Source: Pseudarthrobacter sp. ATCC 49987
Lineage (GTDB): Bacteria > Actinomycetota > Actinomycetes > Actinomycetales > Micrococcaceae
DNA: 64,000 bases
Assembly: GCF_009928425.1 (NCBI RefSeq)
Contig: NZ_JAABNS010000001.1
Coordinates: 434,001 to 498,000 of the forward strand
Direction: 5' to 3'
The translations under genes were made by a program, and so were the position numbers. Every line of letters begins with the position of its first letter. Position 1 is the first letter of the stretch. The notes under the pieces are model-generated. The model did not search any database and was not told the DNA's origin. It saw only the letters and a list, made by a program, of their open reading frames with translations. Below are positions 8,792 through 17,391 of this stretch, one piece after another.

Positions 8792-9256
8792 ATGTCACAG
8801 GCAACGATCTCCCGAACTGCTCAGTCGTCGGAGCTGTCCCGAAATTCGGCCAACGTGTTCAAGGCAGCCGAGGAGGGTCCGGTCACGATTACCCGCCGGG
8901 ACGGCGAGCCGCTCACCCTGCTGACGTCCAGGGAGTTCGAGCGTGAACATGAAGGAATGGAACTGGCCGCGCACCTCGTCACCGCCTCGCTGGGGGACCC
9001 GCAGGTTCCCTTCACTGAGAGGCTCCGCGGGCCCTTTCCGTGGATGGCCTTCCTGGGCGACGCAGACCAGGAAGCTTTCGCGCGGGAGATTGTGGCTATC
9101 ACCCGTGCCTGCGCCTCAGTGGCCCGGTTTGATAAGGCCGTGATTGCTCTCCACGCGTGGCGGTCCACGGCGGAGGCCATCAGTGCCGGCTACACCCCGG
9201 ATGACCAGCTGGACTGGATTGAACCCACTGTGGTCGCCGACCCGCGCACTGCATGA
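8792..9256 (+). CDS. Phd/YefM-type antitoxin with long C-terminal extension
   Basis: A 154-residue protein. The first ~60 residues (MSQATISRTAQSSELSRNSA, VFKAAEEGPVTITRRDGEPL) match the DNA-binding fold of Phd-type antitoxins. The rest, including LRGPFPWMAFLGD and FAREIVAITRACA, is an alpha-helical extension seen in a group of actinobacterial 'prevent-host-death' proteins. It should repress its own promoter through the palindrome just upstream and neutralise the downstream RelE-like toxin. The ATG at 8792 is placed six bases after the -10, so the mRNA is probably leaderless. Its stop overlaps the toxin start (ATGA), indicating translational coupling. Confidence 0.85.
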   Translation: MSQATISRTAQSSELSRNSANVFKAAEEGPVTITRRDGEPLTLLTSREFEREHEGMELAAHLVTASLGDPQVPFTERLRGPFPWMAFLGDADQEAFAREIVAITRACASVARFDKAVIALHAWRSTAEAISAGYTPDDQLDWIEPTVVADPRTA

Positions 9257-9592
9257 GCCCGAAACGGTCGGGCGTTCCGCGCCCCCCTCAAAAGGGCTGA
9301 GTTCGAGATCCAGTTCGGCACCAGCCAGGCCCAGAAAGGCTGGCAGGATCTGCTGGCCACCAAGCTCAACTCCGTCGCCGACGCGTGGGACTTCCTCACC
9401 AAGACGCCGCTGGACGAGTCAGAGAAGAACCACCAGCTCAAGGGTGAGCTGGTGACGGTCACCCACAAGGGCGGCACATTCGACCGCTGGCAACTGGAAC
9501 TCCCCGGCGGCGCCCGCATGTGGTTCTACGTCAACGGCCAGTCCGTCTGCCTGGTCAATGTTCACACGAACCACCCGAACGCTACGAGGTAG
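9253..9592 (+). pseudogene. RelE-like toxin gene with +1 frame disruption at a C6 run
   Basis: Translation from ATG 9253, overlapping the antitoxin stop, gives only MSPKRSGVPRPPQKG before TGA at 9298. One frame over, an uninterrupted run reads KRAEFEIQFGTSQAQKGW, then LKGELVTVTHKGG, DRWQLELPGGARMWFYVNGQ and VNVHTNHPNATR, stopping at 9592. This matches the C-terminal body of the RelE/ParE-like toxins that accompany this antitoxin type. Reading five C instead of six at 9282-9287 joins the frames into one ~112-residue toxin. Explanations are an inactivated toxin, a sequencing error, or +1 slippage on the CCC-CCU proline codons. No standalone start serves the downstream frame. Confidence 0.8.
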
Positions 9593-9681
9593 CCCGCCGC
9601 GACTCAGCCGTCGAAGAACGCAGAGCCGGTCAGGACAAGTAACCAAAACGTCTCACAGCGGGTGGGGCACCGCCACCAGGG

Positions 9682-9794
9682 GGACATGCCCCACCCCCGC
9701 AGCCAGGAGTGGACATAGTCCCAACATGTCCACTCCCGGGCGCGCGCACTGGGCATGTCCGCCCGTTCGCCTGGTCACGGGAGGGCATGTCCAG
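9682..9794 (+). repeat. Cluster of GGACATG / CATGTCC words, intergenic
   Basis: Five related words lie in the 283-base gap between the toxin and the lipoprotein gene. GGACATG at 9682 and GGACATA at 9711 point one way; CATGTCC at 9725, 9754 and 9786 point the other. Same-orientation neighbours are 29, 29 and 32 bases apart. The central pair forms a perfect 9-bp inverted repeat, AGTGGACAT/ATGTCCACT. I see no gene in this gap. Confidence 0.7.
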
Positions 9795-9875
9795 CCCTGC
9801 GGGGCCCGGGGGGAACGGGCGTGACTGGCGGGGCCCGTCACCGGCTCCGCACCGCTCGTATGGGAGGATGTTCCG

Positions 9876-10388
9876 GTGACTTCCCCTGCCCCCGCCCCGC
9901 TCCGCCGCCCCCGCGGCCGCCGGCACATGGCGCTGGCTGCCCTGGTTCTGCCCGTCGTGATCGGAATGGCAGCGTGTTCGACGCCGGTACCCACGGTTTC
10001 CTCCAGCTCCGCCGGTTCGGCCGGCTCGACTGACGGCACTCCGGCCCCGGTCGGGCAGTCAACTCCCGTCGCGTCCCCGTCCGGTTCCGCGGCCCCTTCC
10101 GCCGTGTCCAGCGCAGTGGCAGCGGCTCTGCAGGCACTCGTTGCTTCGACGCCGCAGCCGAGCCGGGAGCAAGTCCGGCAGAGCCTGTCCCTAGCGGGGT
10201 TCGCCCCGGCCGCGGTGGAGGTGTCGGCGTCGCGCACGCCCACGGGACTGGCGGCCGACGCGGTGGAAGTGGGAGTGCTGGGCGAGGGTGAATGTGTGAT
10301 GGCGCAGATCCGGTCCGGAACTGTGGAATCGTCAGTCTTGCCGGTTCTTCCGAACGGGCGATGCTTCGTCGGCAGCATCCAGCGGTAG
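9876..10388 (+). CDS. Lipoprotein, DUF6993-like
   Basis: A 170-residue protein. An Arg-rich n-region, a hydrophobic core (MALAALVLPVVIGMAACS) and a lipobox ending at Cys mark it as a lipoprotein anchored outside the membrane. A Ser/Ala/Pro/Gly-rich linker of ~55 residues leads to a compact C-terminal domain (from about ALQALVASTPQPSREQVRQS to RCFVGSIQR) with two cysteines that could form a disulphide. This resembles DUF6993; no function is established that I know of. The GTG start at 9876 has a GGGAGG ribosome site. The sortase gene begins 14 bases downstream, so the two probably share a transcript. Confidence 0.8.
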   Translation: MTSPAPAPLRRPRGRRHMALAALVLPVVIGMAACSTPVPTVSSSSAGSAGSTDGTPAPVGQSTPVASPSGSAAPSAVSSAVAAALQALVASTPQPSREQVRQSLSLAGFAPAAVEVSASRTPTGLAADAVEVGVLGEGECVMAQIRSGTVESSVLPVLPNGRCFVGSIQR

Positions 10389-10402
10389 TCAACAGGAGTG
10401 GC

Positions 10403-11197
10403 ATGTCGAAGGTACTGAACCGCCGCACCGAGGTTGCGCAGGAAAATCACCGCAACCGCCGGCGTCGTTCCCTGATGGCCGTCCAGGTCGCGGGCGAACT
10501 GCTGATCACACTCGGCGTGGTTGCGATTCTGTTCGTCGCCTGGCAATTGTGGTGGACGAACGTCGAAGCGGACGCTGTTCAAGGGGCTGCCGTGAAACAG
10601 TTCGTCCAGGAGCACCAGACACCCGTCACGAATGACCCTTCCGCCACGGCGCCGGCGGACCAGGCTGCCGCCGGGACTGTGCCTGTCGGCAGCGCTCCCC
10701 GTCACGGGGAGGCAATCGGGGTGGTCTATGTTCCCCGCTTCGGCGCCGACTACAGCAGGCCGATCATCGAGGGCACCAGCCAGGACGTCATCGACACGCT
10801 CGGTCTCGGCCGCTACAAGGACACGGCGATGCCGGGGGCCGTGGGGAACTTCGCGATGGCAGGCCACCGCCAGACCCACGGCGCGGTGCTCGACAACATC
10901 CACACGCTGGTGCCCGGGGACAAGATTTACGTTCAGACGGCCGACGGTTTCTACACCTACGTTTTCCGGAACCAGGAGATCGTCCTGCCGGACCGGACGG
11001 ACGTGCTCCTGCCGGTGCCCACCCAGCCCGGCGCGGTGCCGGACCAACGACTATTGACCATGACGAGCTGCAATCCGCGCTTTGGGTCTGAGGAGCGCAT
11101 CATCGCCTACTCTGTTTTCGATTCATGGCAGCCGCTCAGCGCCGGGGCTCCGGCCGCCATCGCGAAGCAGCTCGCGGCGCTGCAGGGAAAGGGTTAG
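10403..11197 (+). CDS. Class E sortase
   Basis: A 264-residue transpeptidase that anchors LPXTG/LAXTG-type proteins to peptidoglycan. It has a cytoplasmic Arg-rich N-terminus, a single TM segment (QVAGELLITLGVVAILFVAW), an extracytoplasmic linker and a complete sortase domain. The catalytic residues are His155 (AGHRQTHG), Cys223 (LLTMTSCNP) and Arg232 (SEERIIAY). The TMTSC form and the single N-terminal anchor fit the actinobacterial housekeeping SrtE type. The ATG at 10403 has an AGGAG ribosome site. It is preceded by the lipoprotein and followed four bases later by a tiny membrane protein. No LPXTG substrate is encoded in the window. Confidence 0.93.
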   Translation: MSKVLNRRTEVAQENHRNRRRRSLMAVQVAGELLITLGVVAILFVAWQLWWTNVEADAVQGAAVKQFVQEHQTPVTNDPSATAPADQAAAGTVPVGSAPRHGEAIGVVYVPRFGADYSRPIIEGTSQDVIDTLGLGRYKDTAMPGAVGNFAMAGHRQTHGAVLDNIHTLVPGDKIYVQTADGFYTYVFRNQEIVLPDRTDVLLPVPTQPGAVPDQRLLTMTSCNPRFGSEERIIAYSVFDSWQPLSAGAPAAIAKQLAALQGKG

Positions 11198-11200
11198 CCC

Positions 11201-11356
11201 ATGTACGCCTGGCTTTTTCGGCAACTCCCCGGGCCTCTCTGGCTGAGTATCCTGCTGTCGGCGGCGATCCTGGCGGGAATCCTGTTGGTGCTGGTCGACG
11301 TCGTCTTTCCCTGGCTGGCTGACCTGACCCACCTGACCGATTCAACGGTCGGCTAG
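11201..11356 (+). CDS. 51-residue membrane protein downstream of sortase
   Basis: The small frame begins four bases after the sortase stop and translates as MYAWLFRQLPGPLWLSILLS, a continuous hydrophobic helix (AAILAGILLVLVDVVFPWL), and a short polar tail ending DLTHLTDSTVG. It encodes one TM helix, ends three bases before the menC start, and keeps the reading direction of both neighbours. The tight spacing and clean composition support a real gene. Similar tiny proteins occur at this type of locus in Arthrobacter-like genomes (from memory). Function unknown. Confidence 0.75.
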   Translation: MYAWLFRQLPGPLWLSILLSAAILAGILLVLVDVVFPWLADLTHLTDSTVG

Positions 11357-11359
11357 CCG

Positions 11360-12355
11360 GTGCACATCCCCGAACTGGAGGAACTCCTCGCCGGCGCCCA
11401 CGTAGTGAGCCTGCCCATGCGGGTGAAGTTCCGCGGCATCCTCCAGCGTGAAGCCCTGCTGCTGGACGGCCCGCTGGGCTGGGGCGAATTCTGCCCCTTC
11501 CCGGAGTACGGCGACCCGGAAGCATCCCGCTGGCTCGCCTCCGCCATCGAAGCCGGCTGGCAGGGATTCCCGGAGCCGCTGCGCACCAGCATCCCGGTCA
11601 ACGCCACCGTCCCCGCCGTCGCCGCGGACCGGGTGCCGGAAATCCTGGCCCGCTTCGGCCGGGTGGACGCCGTCAAGATCAAAGTGGCCGAGCCCGGGCA
11701 GACCATCGACGACGACGCCGCCCGGGTCGACGCCGTGCGGGCGGCGCTCCCGGACGCGGCGATCCGGGTGGACGCGAACGGCGGCTGGGACGTCCCGGCC
11801 GCCGTCGAGGCACTGACCCGGCTGGCCGGCGTCGGGCTCGAATACGCCGAACAGCCGGTGCCGGACATCGCCGGCCTCGCCGAAGTCCGCCGCCGGCTGC
11901 GCGCCGCGGGAGTCCCGGTGCTGATTGCCGCGGATGAAAGCGTGCGTAAGGAGGACGACCCGCTTAAGGTGGCCCGCGCCGGCGCCGCGGACCTGATCGT
12001 CGTGAAGGTGGCACCGCTGGGCGGAGTGCGGCGCGCGCTGGACATCGTGGCGCAGGCCGGGCTCCCCGCCGTCGTCAGCTCCGCGCTGGACACCTCCGTG
12101 GGAATCCGGGCCGGGCTGGCGCTCGCCGCCGCGCTGCCCGACCTTCCGTATGCCTGCGGGCTGGGAACCGTGTCCCTGCTCGCCGCCGACGTCACCACGG
12201 ATTCCCTGGTCCCCGACGACGGCGCCATCCGCCTCCGCGACGTCCACACCGATCCGGGCCTGCTGGCGGAATATGCTGCCGCCCCGGAGCGCCGCGAGTG
12301 GTGGCTGGACCGCCTGCGTCGGGTCCACACGCTGCTGGCCTCCCCGTCCCGCTGA
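11360..12355 (+). CDS. menC: o-succinylbenzoate synthase (MenC)
   Basis: A 331-residue enolase-superfamily enzyme that dehydrates SHCHC to o-succinylbenzoate in menaquinone synthesis. The capping domain is short. The barrel shows VKIKVAEPGQ with the catalytic Lys-X-Lys, RVDANGGWD (metal ligand Asp), LEYAEQPVPD (metal ligand Glu), IAADESV (metal ligand Asp) and LIVVKVAPLGG with the second catalytic Lys. These are the canonical muconate-lactonising/OSBS positions. The GTG start follows the small membrane gene by three bases. Other menaquinone genes in the window (menD, menF, menG) support the OSBS assignment over other enolase-family activities. Confidence 0.9.
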   Translation: MHIPELEELLAGAHVVSLPMRVKFRGILQREALLLDGPLGWGEFCPFPEYGDPEASRWLASAIEAGWQGFPEPLRTSIPVNATVPAVAADRVPEILARFGRVDAVKIKVAEPGQTIDDDAARVDAVRAALPDAAIRVDANGGWDVPAAVEALTRLAGVGLEYAEQPVPDIAGLAEVRRRLRAAGVPVLIAADESVRKEDDPLKVARAGAADLIVVKVAPLGGVRRALDIVAQAGLPAVVSSALDTSVGIRAGLALAAALPDLPYACGLGTVSLLAADVTTDSLVPDDGAIRLRDVHTDPGLLAEYAAAPERREWWLDRLRRVHTLLASPSR

Positions 12356-12440
12356 GACGCTCCCTCACTTGTTGCGGGGCAGAGTGCAACGCTCCCTCAC
12401 TTCTGGCGGGTCAGCGCGCAACGCTCCCTCATTTCTGGCG
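12356..12440 (+). repeat. Three GCTCCCTCA words at exact 32-nt period
   Basis: Immediately after the menC stop, GCTCCCTCA occurs at 12359, 12391 and 12423, exactly 32 bases apart. The flanks are similar (ACGCTCCCTCACTT and ACGCTCCCTCATTT), and each copy is followed by a TTGCGGGG or CTGGCGGG segment. There is no reading-frame meaning because 32 is not a multiple of three. The same word with the same period recurs after phoX and after the copper ATPase gene. Confidence 0.8.
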
Positions 12441-12536
12441 GGGAGTTCACCCGGACTTCATGTGAGAGTCGACTTCGCGTAGTCCGGGGCTGGGAGGGTA
12501 GGCGGGATCGCACCCCACTCCTTGGAAGGTCTCTTC

Positions 12537-14621
12537 ATGCCTGTTTCCTCCGGACGCAAGTTTTCCCTGCTCCCCATGCTCGGCCACACCAAAGGCAAGC
12601 GGAGCCCCGTCACCTGCGCGCTGAAATGCGACAACGCCTGCTCAGGCGAGGTCTGCAACACCAGCTCTAACAGCTACTTCCGCGACATCGCCTCCGCCAC
12701 CCTGTCCCGCCGTGCGGCGTTGGGCTTCGGTGCCGCCGGGGCGCTCGCCATTGCGTTCGGAGGATCGCTGACCTCAGCCGAGTCCGCAGTGGCCGACGGC
12801 GGCCCCGGCCTGTCCGCGGCAGCCAAGAACGGCTACGGCGCCTCCAAGCTCAAGTTCACGGCCATCGCCCCGGTGGATGCCGCCGTCGACGCTTTCACCG
12901 TGCCGGAAGGCTTCACCTGGCAGCCCGTGATCCGCTGGGGTGACCCGATCTTCAAGGATTCCCCGGACTTCGACCTCGGCAACCAGACCGCGGCTGCCCA
13001 AGCGCGGCAGTTCGGCTACAACAACGACTACACGGACATCCTCGAGATCCCCGGCAGCAAGGGCCGCCGCGCGGTGCTCTTCGCCAACCACGAATACACC
13101 AACGAGACCATCATGTTCCCGGCGTCGATGCCGGCCGCCGACGTCCGGGCGGTCGGCGCCGCGGCCCACGGGCTCTCCGTGGTCGAGCTGGAGCGCAAGA
13201 ACAAGAACAAGCCGTGGTCCTACGTCCAGGGTGCCGGGCTGAACCGCCGCTACCTGAACACGACGCCGTATGAGCTCACCGGTCCGGTGGCCGGCTCCGC
13301 CCTGGTCCGCACGGTAGCAGACCCGACCGGCCGCACCATTCTCGGCACGCTGGGCAACTGCGCCGGCGGGACCACCCCGTGGGGCACCATCCTCTCCGGC
13401 GAGGAGAACTTCAACGGCTACTTTGTCTCGCCCGGCACCTCGGCCGGCGACAAGCGCTACGGGCTCACCAGCAAGCCCACGGCCCGCCAATGGGAACTCG
13501 ACGATCCGCGGTTCGACACCCGCAACCCCGGCTACGAAAACGAGGCCAACCGCTTTGGCTGGATCGTGGAAGTCGACCCCTTCGACTCCACCTCGACGCC
13601 GAAGAAGCACTCCGCGATGGGCCGTTTCAAGCACGAAGGCGCCAACGTGATTGTGGCAAAGTCCGGGCATGTGGTGGCCTATATGGGCGATGACGAGCGC
13701 TTCGACTACCTCTACAAGTTCGTCTCGGCCGAAAAGTACGTTGAGGGCGACCGGAAGCACAACATGACCCTGCTCTCCGCCGGCAACCTGTACGTCGCCC
13801 GGTTCGCCGGGAACTCCCCGGCCGCCGAGATCACCGGAACCGGGACCGTCCCGGCCGACGGCGGATTCGACGGCACGGGTGAATGGCTGCCCCTCGTCGT
13901 CGGCGGCGTATCCAAGGTGCCCGGGATGTCCGTCGAAGAGGTGCTGGTCTACACGCGCCTGGCCGCCGACAAGGTGGGTCCCACCAAGATGGACCGCTGC
14001 GAGGACGTCCAGCCCAGCCTCCTCACCGGCAAGGTCTACGTCGCCTGCACCAACAACTCGGACCGCGGCAAGAGCGGCAAGGAAGGCGCCACCGAGGTCA
14101 ACCCGCGCAACAACAACCGCGACGGCCACATCGTGGAAATCACCGAAACCGGTGACCAGACCTCCACGGCGTTCACCTGGAACCTGCTCATGGTCTGCGG
14201 CGATCCCTCCACCGGGGACGTCACCTACTTCTCCGGCTTCCCGGTGGACCAGGTCTCGCCGATCTCCTGCCCGGACAACCTGGCCTTCGACTCGGTCGGA
14301 AACCTCTGGATCTCCACCGACGGCGCCCCCTCCGGCATCGGCAAGGCTGACGGGCTGTTCAAGGTCACCCTCGAGGGCGCCGAACGGGGACGCGTGGAGC
14401 AGTTCCTCGCCGTCCCGCGCGAGGCCGAGACGTGCGGGCCCATCATCCACGACGAGGAACGCTCTGTGTTCGTCGCCGTGCAGCACCCGGGCGAGGACGG
14501 CACCTTCGCGGACCAGCACTCGTTCTTCCCGGACTACATCCCGGCCGGTTCGACGCCGGCCCGCGGCCAGGTCCGCGCCCCGCGTCCGTCAGTGGTCCAG
14601 GTCTTCCGCACCGACGACTAG
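12537..14621 (+). CDS. PhoX-like (DUF839) Tat-exported phosphatase
   Basis: A 694-residue protein. A twin-arginine signal appears at about residues 54-85 (LSRRAALGFGAAGALAIAFG), preceded by an unusually long Cys-containing N-region (CALKCDNACSGEVC). The mature part shows PhoX/DUF839 hallmarks: LFANHEYTNE, ILSGEENFNGYF, FKHEGANVIV, YMGDDERFDYLYKF and CPDNLAFDSVGNLWISTDG. PhoX enzymes are Ca/Fe-dependent alkaline phosphatases that release phosphate from organic esters outside the membrane. The start at 12537 has a GGAAGG ribosome site. It is monocistronic between two repeat-bearing gaps. No Pho box was clearly recognised upstream. Confidence 0.88.
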   Translation: MPVSSGRKFSLLPMLGHTKGKRSPVTCALKCDNACSGEVCNTSSNSYFRDIASATLSRRAALGFGAAGALAIAFGGSLTSAESAVADGGPGLSAAAKNGYGASKLKFTAIAPVDAAVDAFTVPEGFTWQPVIRWGDPIFKDSPDFDLGNQTAAAQARQFGYNNDYTDILEIPGSKGRRAVLFANHEYTNETIMFPASMPAADVRAVGAAAHGLSVVELERKNKNKPWSYVQGAGLNRRYLNTTPYELTGPVAGSALVRTVADPTGRTILGTLGNCAGGTTPWGTILSGEENFNGYFVSPGTSAGDKRYGLTSKPTARQWELDDPRFDTRNPGYENEANRFGWIVEVDPFDSTSTPKKHSAMGRFKHEGANVIVAKSGHVVAYMGDDERFDYLYKFVSAEKYVEGDRKHNMTLLSAGNLYVARFAGNSPAAEITGTGTVPADGGFDGTGEWLPLVVGGVSKVPGMSVEEVLVYTRLAADKVGPTKMDRCEDVQPSLLTGKVYVACTNNSDRGKSGKEGATEVNPRNNNRDGHIVEITETGDQTSTAFTWNLLMVCGDPSTGDVTYFSGFPVDQVSPISCPDNLAFDSVGNLWISTDGAPSGIGKADGLFKVTLEGAERGRVEQFLAVPREAETCGPIIHDEERSVFVAVQHPGEDGTFADQHSFFPDYIPAGSTPARGQVRAPRPSVVQVFRTDD

Positions 14622-14647
14622 GGTTCCGGCTCATCCTCCCCTCCCCG

Positions 14648-14763
14648 ACGCTCCCGCACGTTTGGTTGGTATTGAGCAAATGCTCCCTCACTTCCCGCAG
14701 ATCGACCGCGGGATGTGAGGGAGCGTTTGCCGTTGAGGCGCCGGAACTGAGGGAGCGTCTGCT
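14648..14763 (+). repeat. Four GCTCCCTCA/TGAGGGAGC words, two 32-nt pairs in inverted orientation
   Basis: The words are GCTCCCGCA at 14650 and GCTCCCTCA at 14682 (32 apart), then TGAGGGAGC at 14716 and 14748 (32 apart). The two pairs face each other around a GC-rich centre, so the element is a large imperfect palindrome. It lies between the phoX stop and the copper ATPase promoter. Confidence 0.8.
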
Positions 14764-14792
14764 GGGTGTATGACCGCACAAGTCGGCCGGGC

Positions 14793-14821
14793 TTGACTAA
14801 TACCCCCTAGGGGTATAGCTT
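14793..14821 (+). promoter_or_regulatory. CsoR-like operator and promoter of the P1B ATPase gene
   Basis: ATACCCCCTAGGGGTAT (14800-14816) is a near-perfect palindrome of the kind bound by copper-sensing CsoR repressors. TTGACT (14793-14798) just precedes it and a TATAGC/TAGCTT -10 overlaps its right end, so repressor binding would occlude the promoter. It lies ~165 bases before the ATPase start, leaving a long leader. No csoR gene is in the window. Confidence 0.8.
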
Positions 14822-14979
14822 CAGGGTTACCGGAAAGAGTCGTCACGGCCCCCGATCTGGGCAGGCTCGCACGCATTGAAGGTCTTCCTCCGCGGTTCAG
14901 CGGAGCGCCATCTCAAGGGACCTGACGCTTCCGGACTCCACGGAAAACCGCAATCCGTGTTGAGGAGACCAGCGTAATC

Positions 14980-17349
14980 ATGACCGAGCATGCACACCAC
15001 GACCACAACCACGACCACGGGGCCGTAACGGCCGAGCAGGTCAAGGATCCCGTCTGCGGGATGACCGTCGACCCGCACACCACCGAACACCACGCCGAAC
15101 ACCAGGGACAGCAGTACTACTTCTGTTCGGCCGGATGCCAAGGCAAGTTCGTGGCGGATCCGGCCCGGTACCTGCCCGACGCCGGTGAGTCAGACGCCGT
15201 CGCACCCGCCGCCGCCGCGCCGGCGGAGGGCGGGGAGCTCGAGTACACCTGCCCGATGCACCCGGAGATCCGGCAGGCGGGGCCAGGTTCGTGCCCGATC
15301 TGCGGGATGGCCCTGGAGCCGGTGGTCGTCACGGCCGACAGCGGACCCAACCCCGAACTGGCCTACATGAGCCGGCGCTTCTGGGTCGGCTTGGCCCTGA
15401 CCATCCCGGTCTTTATCCTCGAAATGGGCGGACACCTTTTCCCCGGGCTGCACGAAGTGGTGCCGCCGCGGGTCTCCGCCTGGATCCAGTTCTTCCTGGC
15501 CACACCGGTGGTCCTGTGGGCCGGCTGGCCCTTCTTCGTCCGCGGCTGGGCCTCGCTCCGGACCATGCAACTGAACATGTTCACGCTGATCGCGATCGGC
15601 ACAGGCGTCGCCTGGCTCTACAGTGTGGCTGCCATCTTCGTGCCCTCTGCCTTTCCCGAGGCGTTCCGGGGCATGGACGGCAGCGTCGATGTCTACTTCG
15701 AGGCCGCCGCGGTCATTGTGGTCCTGGTCCTGCTCGGCCAGGTGCTCGAGCTGCGCGCCCGGGAGCAGACCTCCGGTGCCATCAAGGCACTGCTGGATCT
15801 GACGCCCAAGACCGCGCGGCGGATCGGGAGCGACGGCGTCGAGCTGGAAGTCCCGCTCGGCGAGCTGCAGGTGGGCGACCGGGTCCGGGTCCGGCCCGGG
15901 GAGAAGGTCCCGGTCGACGGCGAGGTCGTGGACGGGCGCTCCACGCTCGATGAATCCCTCGTCACCGGGGAATCGATGCCCGTGACCAAACAAGCCGGGG
16001 ACCACGTCGTCGGCGGCACGCTCAACCAGACCGGGGCGCTGGTCATCAGCGCACAGAAACTGGGCAGCGACTCCATGCTGGCCCGCATCGTCGCCATGGT
16101 CGCCGCCGCCCAGCGGTCCCGGGCCCCGATCCAGGGCCTGGCCGACACGGTGGCCTCCTGGTTCGTTCCCATCGTCATCGCCATCGCCGTGGCCGCCTTC
16201 ATCATCTGGGCACTCGTCGGGCCCGAACCCCGGATGGCGCACGGCCTGATCGTGGCCGTTTCCGTGCTGATCATTGCCTGCCCGTGTGCCCTGGGCCTGG
16301 CGACACCGATGTCCATCATGGTCGGCGTCGGGCGCGGTGCAGGACTGGGCGTGCTCATCAAGAATGCCGAAGCCCTCGAACGGATGGAAAAGGTCGATAC
16401 GCTCGTCGTCGACAAGACCGGGACCCTGACCGAGGGACGTCCCTCCGTCACCGGGATCGTCACGGCCGACGGCTTCGCGGAACAGGACGTGCTGCGCCTG
16501 GCCGCCGCCGTCGAGCAGGCCTCCGAGCACCCGCTCGGTCTGGCCATCATCGAAGCCGCCCAGGGCGCCGGCATCACGATTCCGCCGGTGGAGGACTTCG
16601 ACTCGCCGCTGGGCAAGGGTGTCTCCGGAACGGTTGAGGGACGGCGCGTGCTGCTGGGCAGTGCGAAATTCCTGGCCTCCGAGGGCGTGCTGACCGATGC
16701 CCTCGCCGCGCGTGCCGAGGAGCTGCGGGCCGACGGCGCGACCGCCATCTTCGCTGGCATCGACGGACTCCCGGCCGCGGTTCTCGCCATCGCGGACCCG
16801 ATCAAGGAAAGCACACCCGCCGCGCTGGCCGCCCTGCGGCAGGAAGGCATCCGCGTCGTTATGCTCACCGGCGACAACCGCACCACCGCCGAAGCGGTCG
16901 CCCGGCGGCTGGGGATCACCGAGATCGAGGCGGAGGTGCTGCCCGATCACAAGAGCGCCGTCGTCGAGCGCCTGCGCGCAGAAGGCCGGATCGTGGCCAT
17001 GGCCGGCGACGGCGTCAACGACGCCCCCGCCCTGGCCGCGGCCGACGTCGGCATCGCCATGGGTTCCGGGACCGACGTCGCGATCGAAAGTGCCGGCATC
17101 ACGCTCCTGAAGGGTGACCTGACCGGAATCGTGAAGGCCCGGAAGCTCTCCGAAGCCACCATGGCCAACATCCGGCAAAACCTCGTGTTCGCGTTCATCT
17201 ACAACGCCGCCGGGATCCCGCTCGCCGCAGGCATTCTCTACCCCGCCTTCGGCCTGCTGCTCTCGCCCATCATCGCGGCCGCCGCGATGGCACTGTCCTC
17301 CGTCAGCGTCATCAGCAACGCCCTGCGCCTGCGGGCCACGAAGATCTGA
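14980..17349 (+). CDS. Copper-type P1B ATPase with YHS and CPMHP metal-binding N-terminus
   Basis: A 789-residue heavy-metal exporter. The N-terminus is His-rich ([14 protein letters not shown]). A YHS domain follows ([28 protein letters not shown]), then a heavy-metal-binding module ([20 protein letters not shown]); there is no CxxC HMA domain. The core has eight TM segments, the TGES loop, the CPC metal site (Cys434-Pro-Cys436), the phosphorylated Asp478 in DKTGTLTEG, the HP motif (SEHPLG) and [11 protein letters not shown] plus the CsoR-like operator argues for Cu(I) or Ag(I) export. A GAGGAG ribosome site precedes the ATG. Confidence 0.92.
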   Translation: MTEHAHHDHNHDHGAVTAEQVKDPVCGMTVDPHTTEHHAEHQGQQYYFCSAGCQGKFVADPARYLPDAGESDAVAPAAAAPAEGGELEYTCPMHPEIRQAGPGSCPICGMALEPVVVTADSGPNPELAYMSRRFWVGLALTIPVFILEMGGHLFPGLHEVVPPRVSAWIQFFLATPVVLWAGWPFFVRGWASLRTMQLNMFTLIAIGTGVAWLYSVAAIFVPSAFPEAFRGMDGSVDVYFEAAAVIVVLVLLGQVLELRAREQTSGAIKALLDLTPKTARRIGSDGVELEVPLGELQVGDRVRVRPGEKVPVDGEVVDGRSTLDESLVTGESMPVTKQAGDHVVGGTLNQTGALVISAQKLGSDSMLARIVAMVAAAQRSRAPIQGLADTVASWFVPIVIAIAVAAFIIWALVGPEPRMAHGLIVAVSVLIIACPCALGLATPMSIMVGVGRGAGLGVLIKNAEALERMEKVDTLVVDKTGTLTEGRPSVTGIVTADGFAEQDVLRLAAAVEQASEHPLGLAIIEAAQGAGITIPPVEDFDSPLGKGVSGTVEGRRVLLGSAKFLASEGVLTDALAARAEELRADGATAIFAGIDGLPAAVLAIADPIKESTPAALAALRQEGIRVVMLTGDNRTTAEAVARRLGITEIEAEVLPDHKSAVVERLRAEGRIVAMAGDGVNDAPALAAADVGIAMGSGTDVAIESAGITLLKGDLTGIVKARKLSEATMANIRQNLVFAFIYNAAGIPLAAGILYPAFGLLLSPIIAAAAMALSSVSVISNALRLRATKI

Positions 17350-17391
17350 CCGCACCGGCCGCGGAGGTCGCTGCCCGACGGCCGGGACGAT

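Noticed and set aside
9570..9642. An extra gene tail (YEVARRDSAVEERRAGQDK) after the toxin
   Set aside because: It is only about 20 codons without a start, and the toxin's own ending (HTNHPNATR) already matches the family end.
12356..12440. CRISPR array, suggested by regular 32-nt spacing
   Set aside because: The repeated word is only about 9-15 bases, there are three copies, the remainder is degenerate rather than unique spacer sequence, and no cas genes are present.
14822..14979. Riboswitch in the leader of the copper ATPase gene
   Set aside because: I could not recognise any known aptamer core, and the CsoR-like operator explains metal control.
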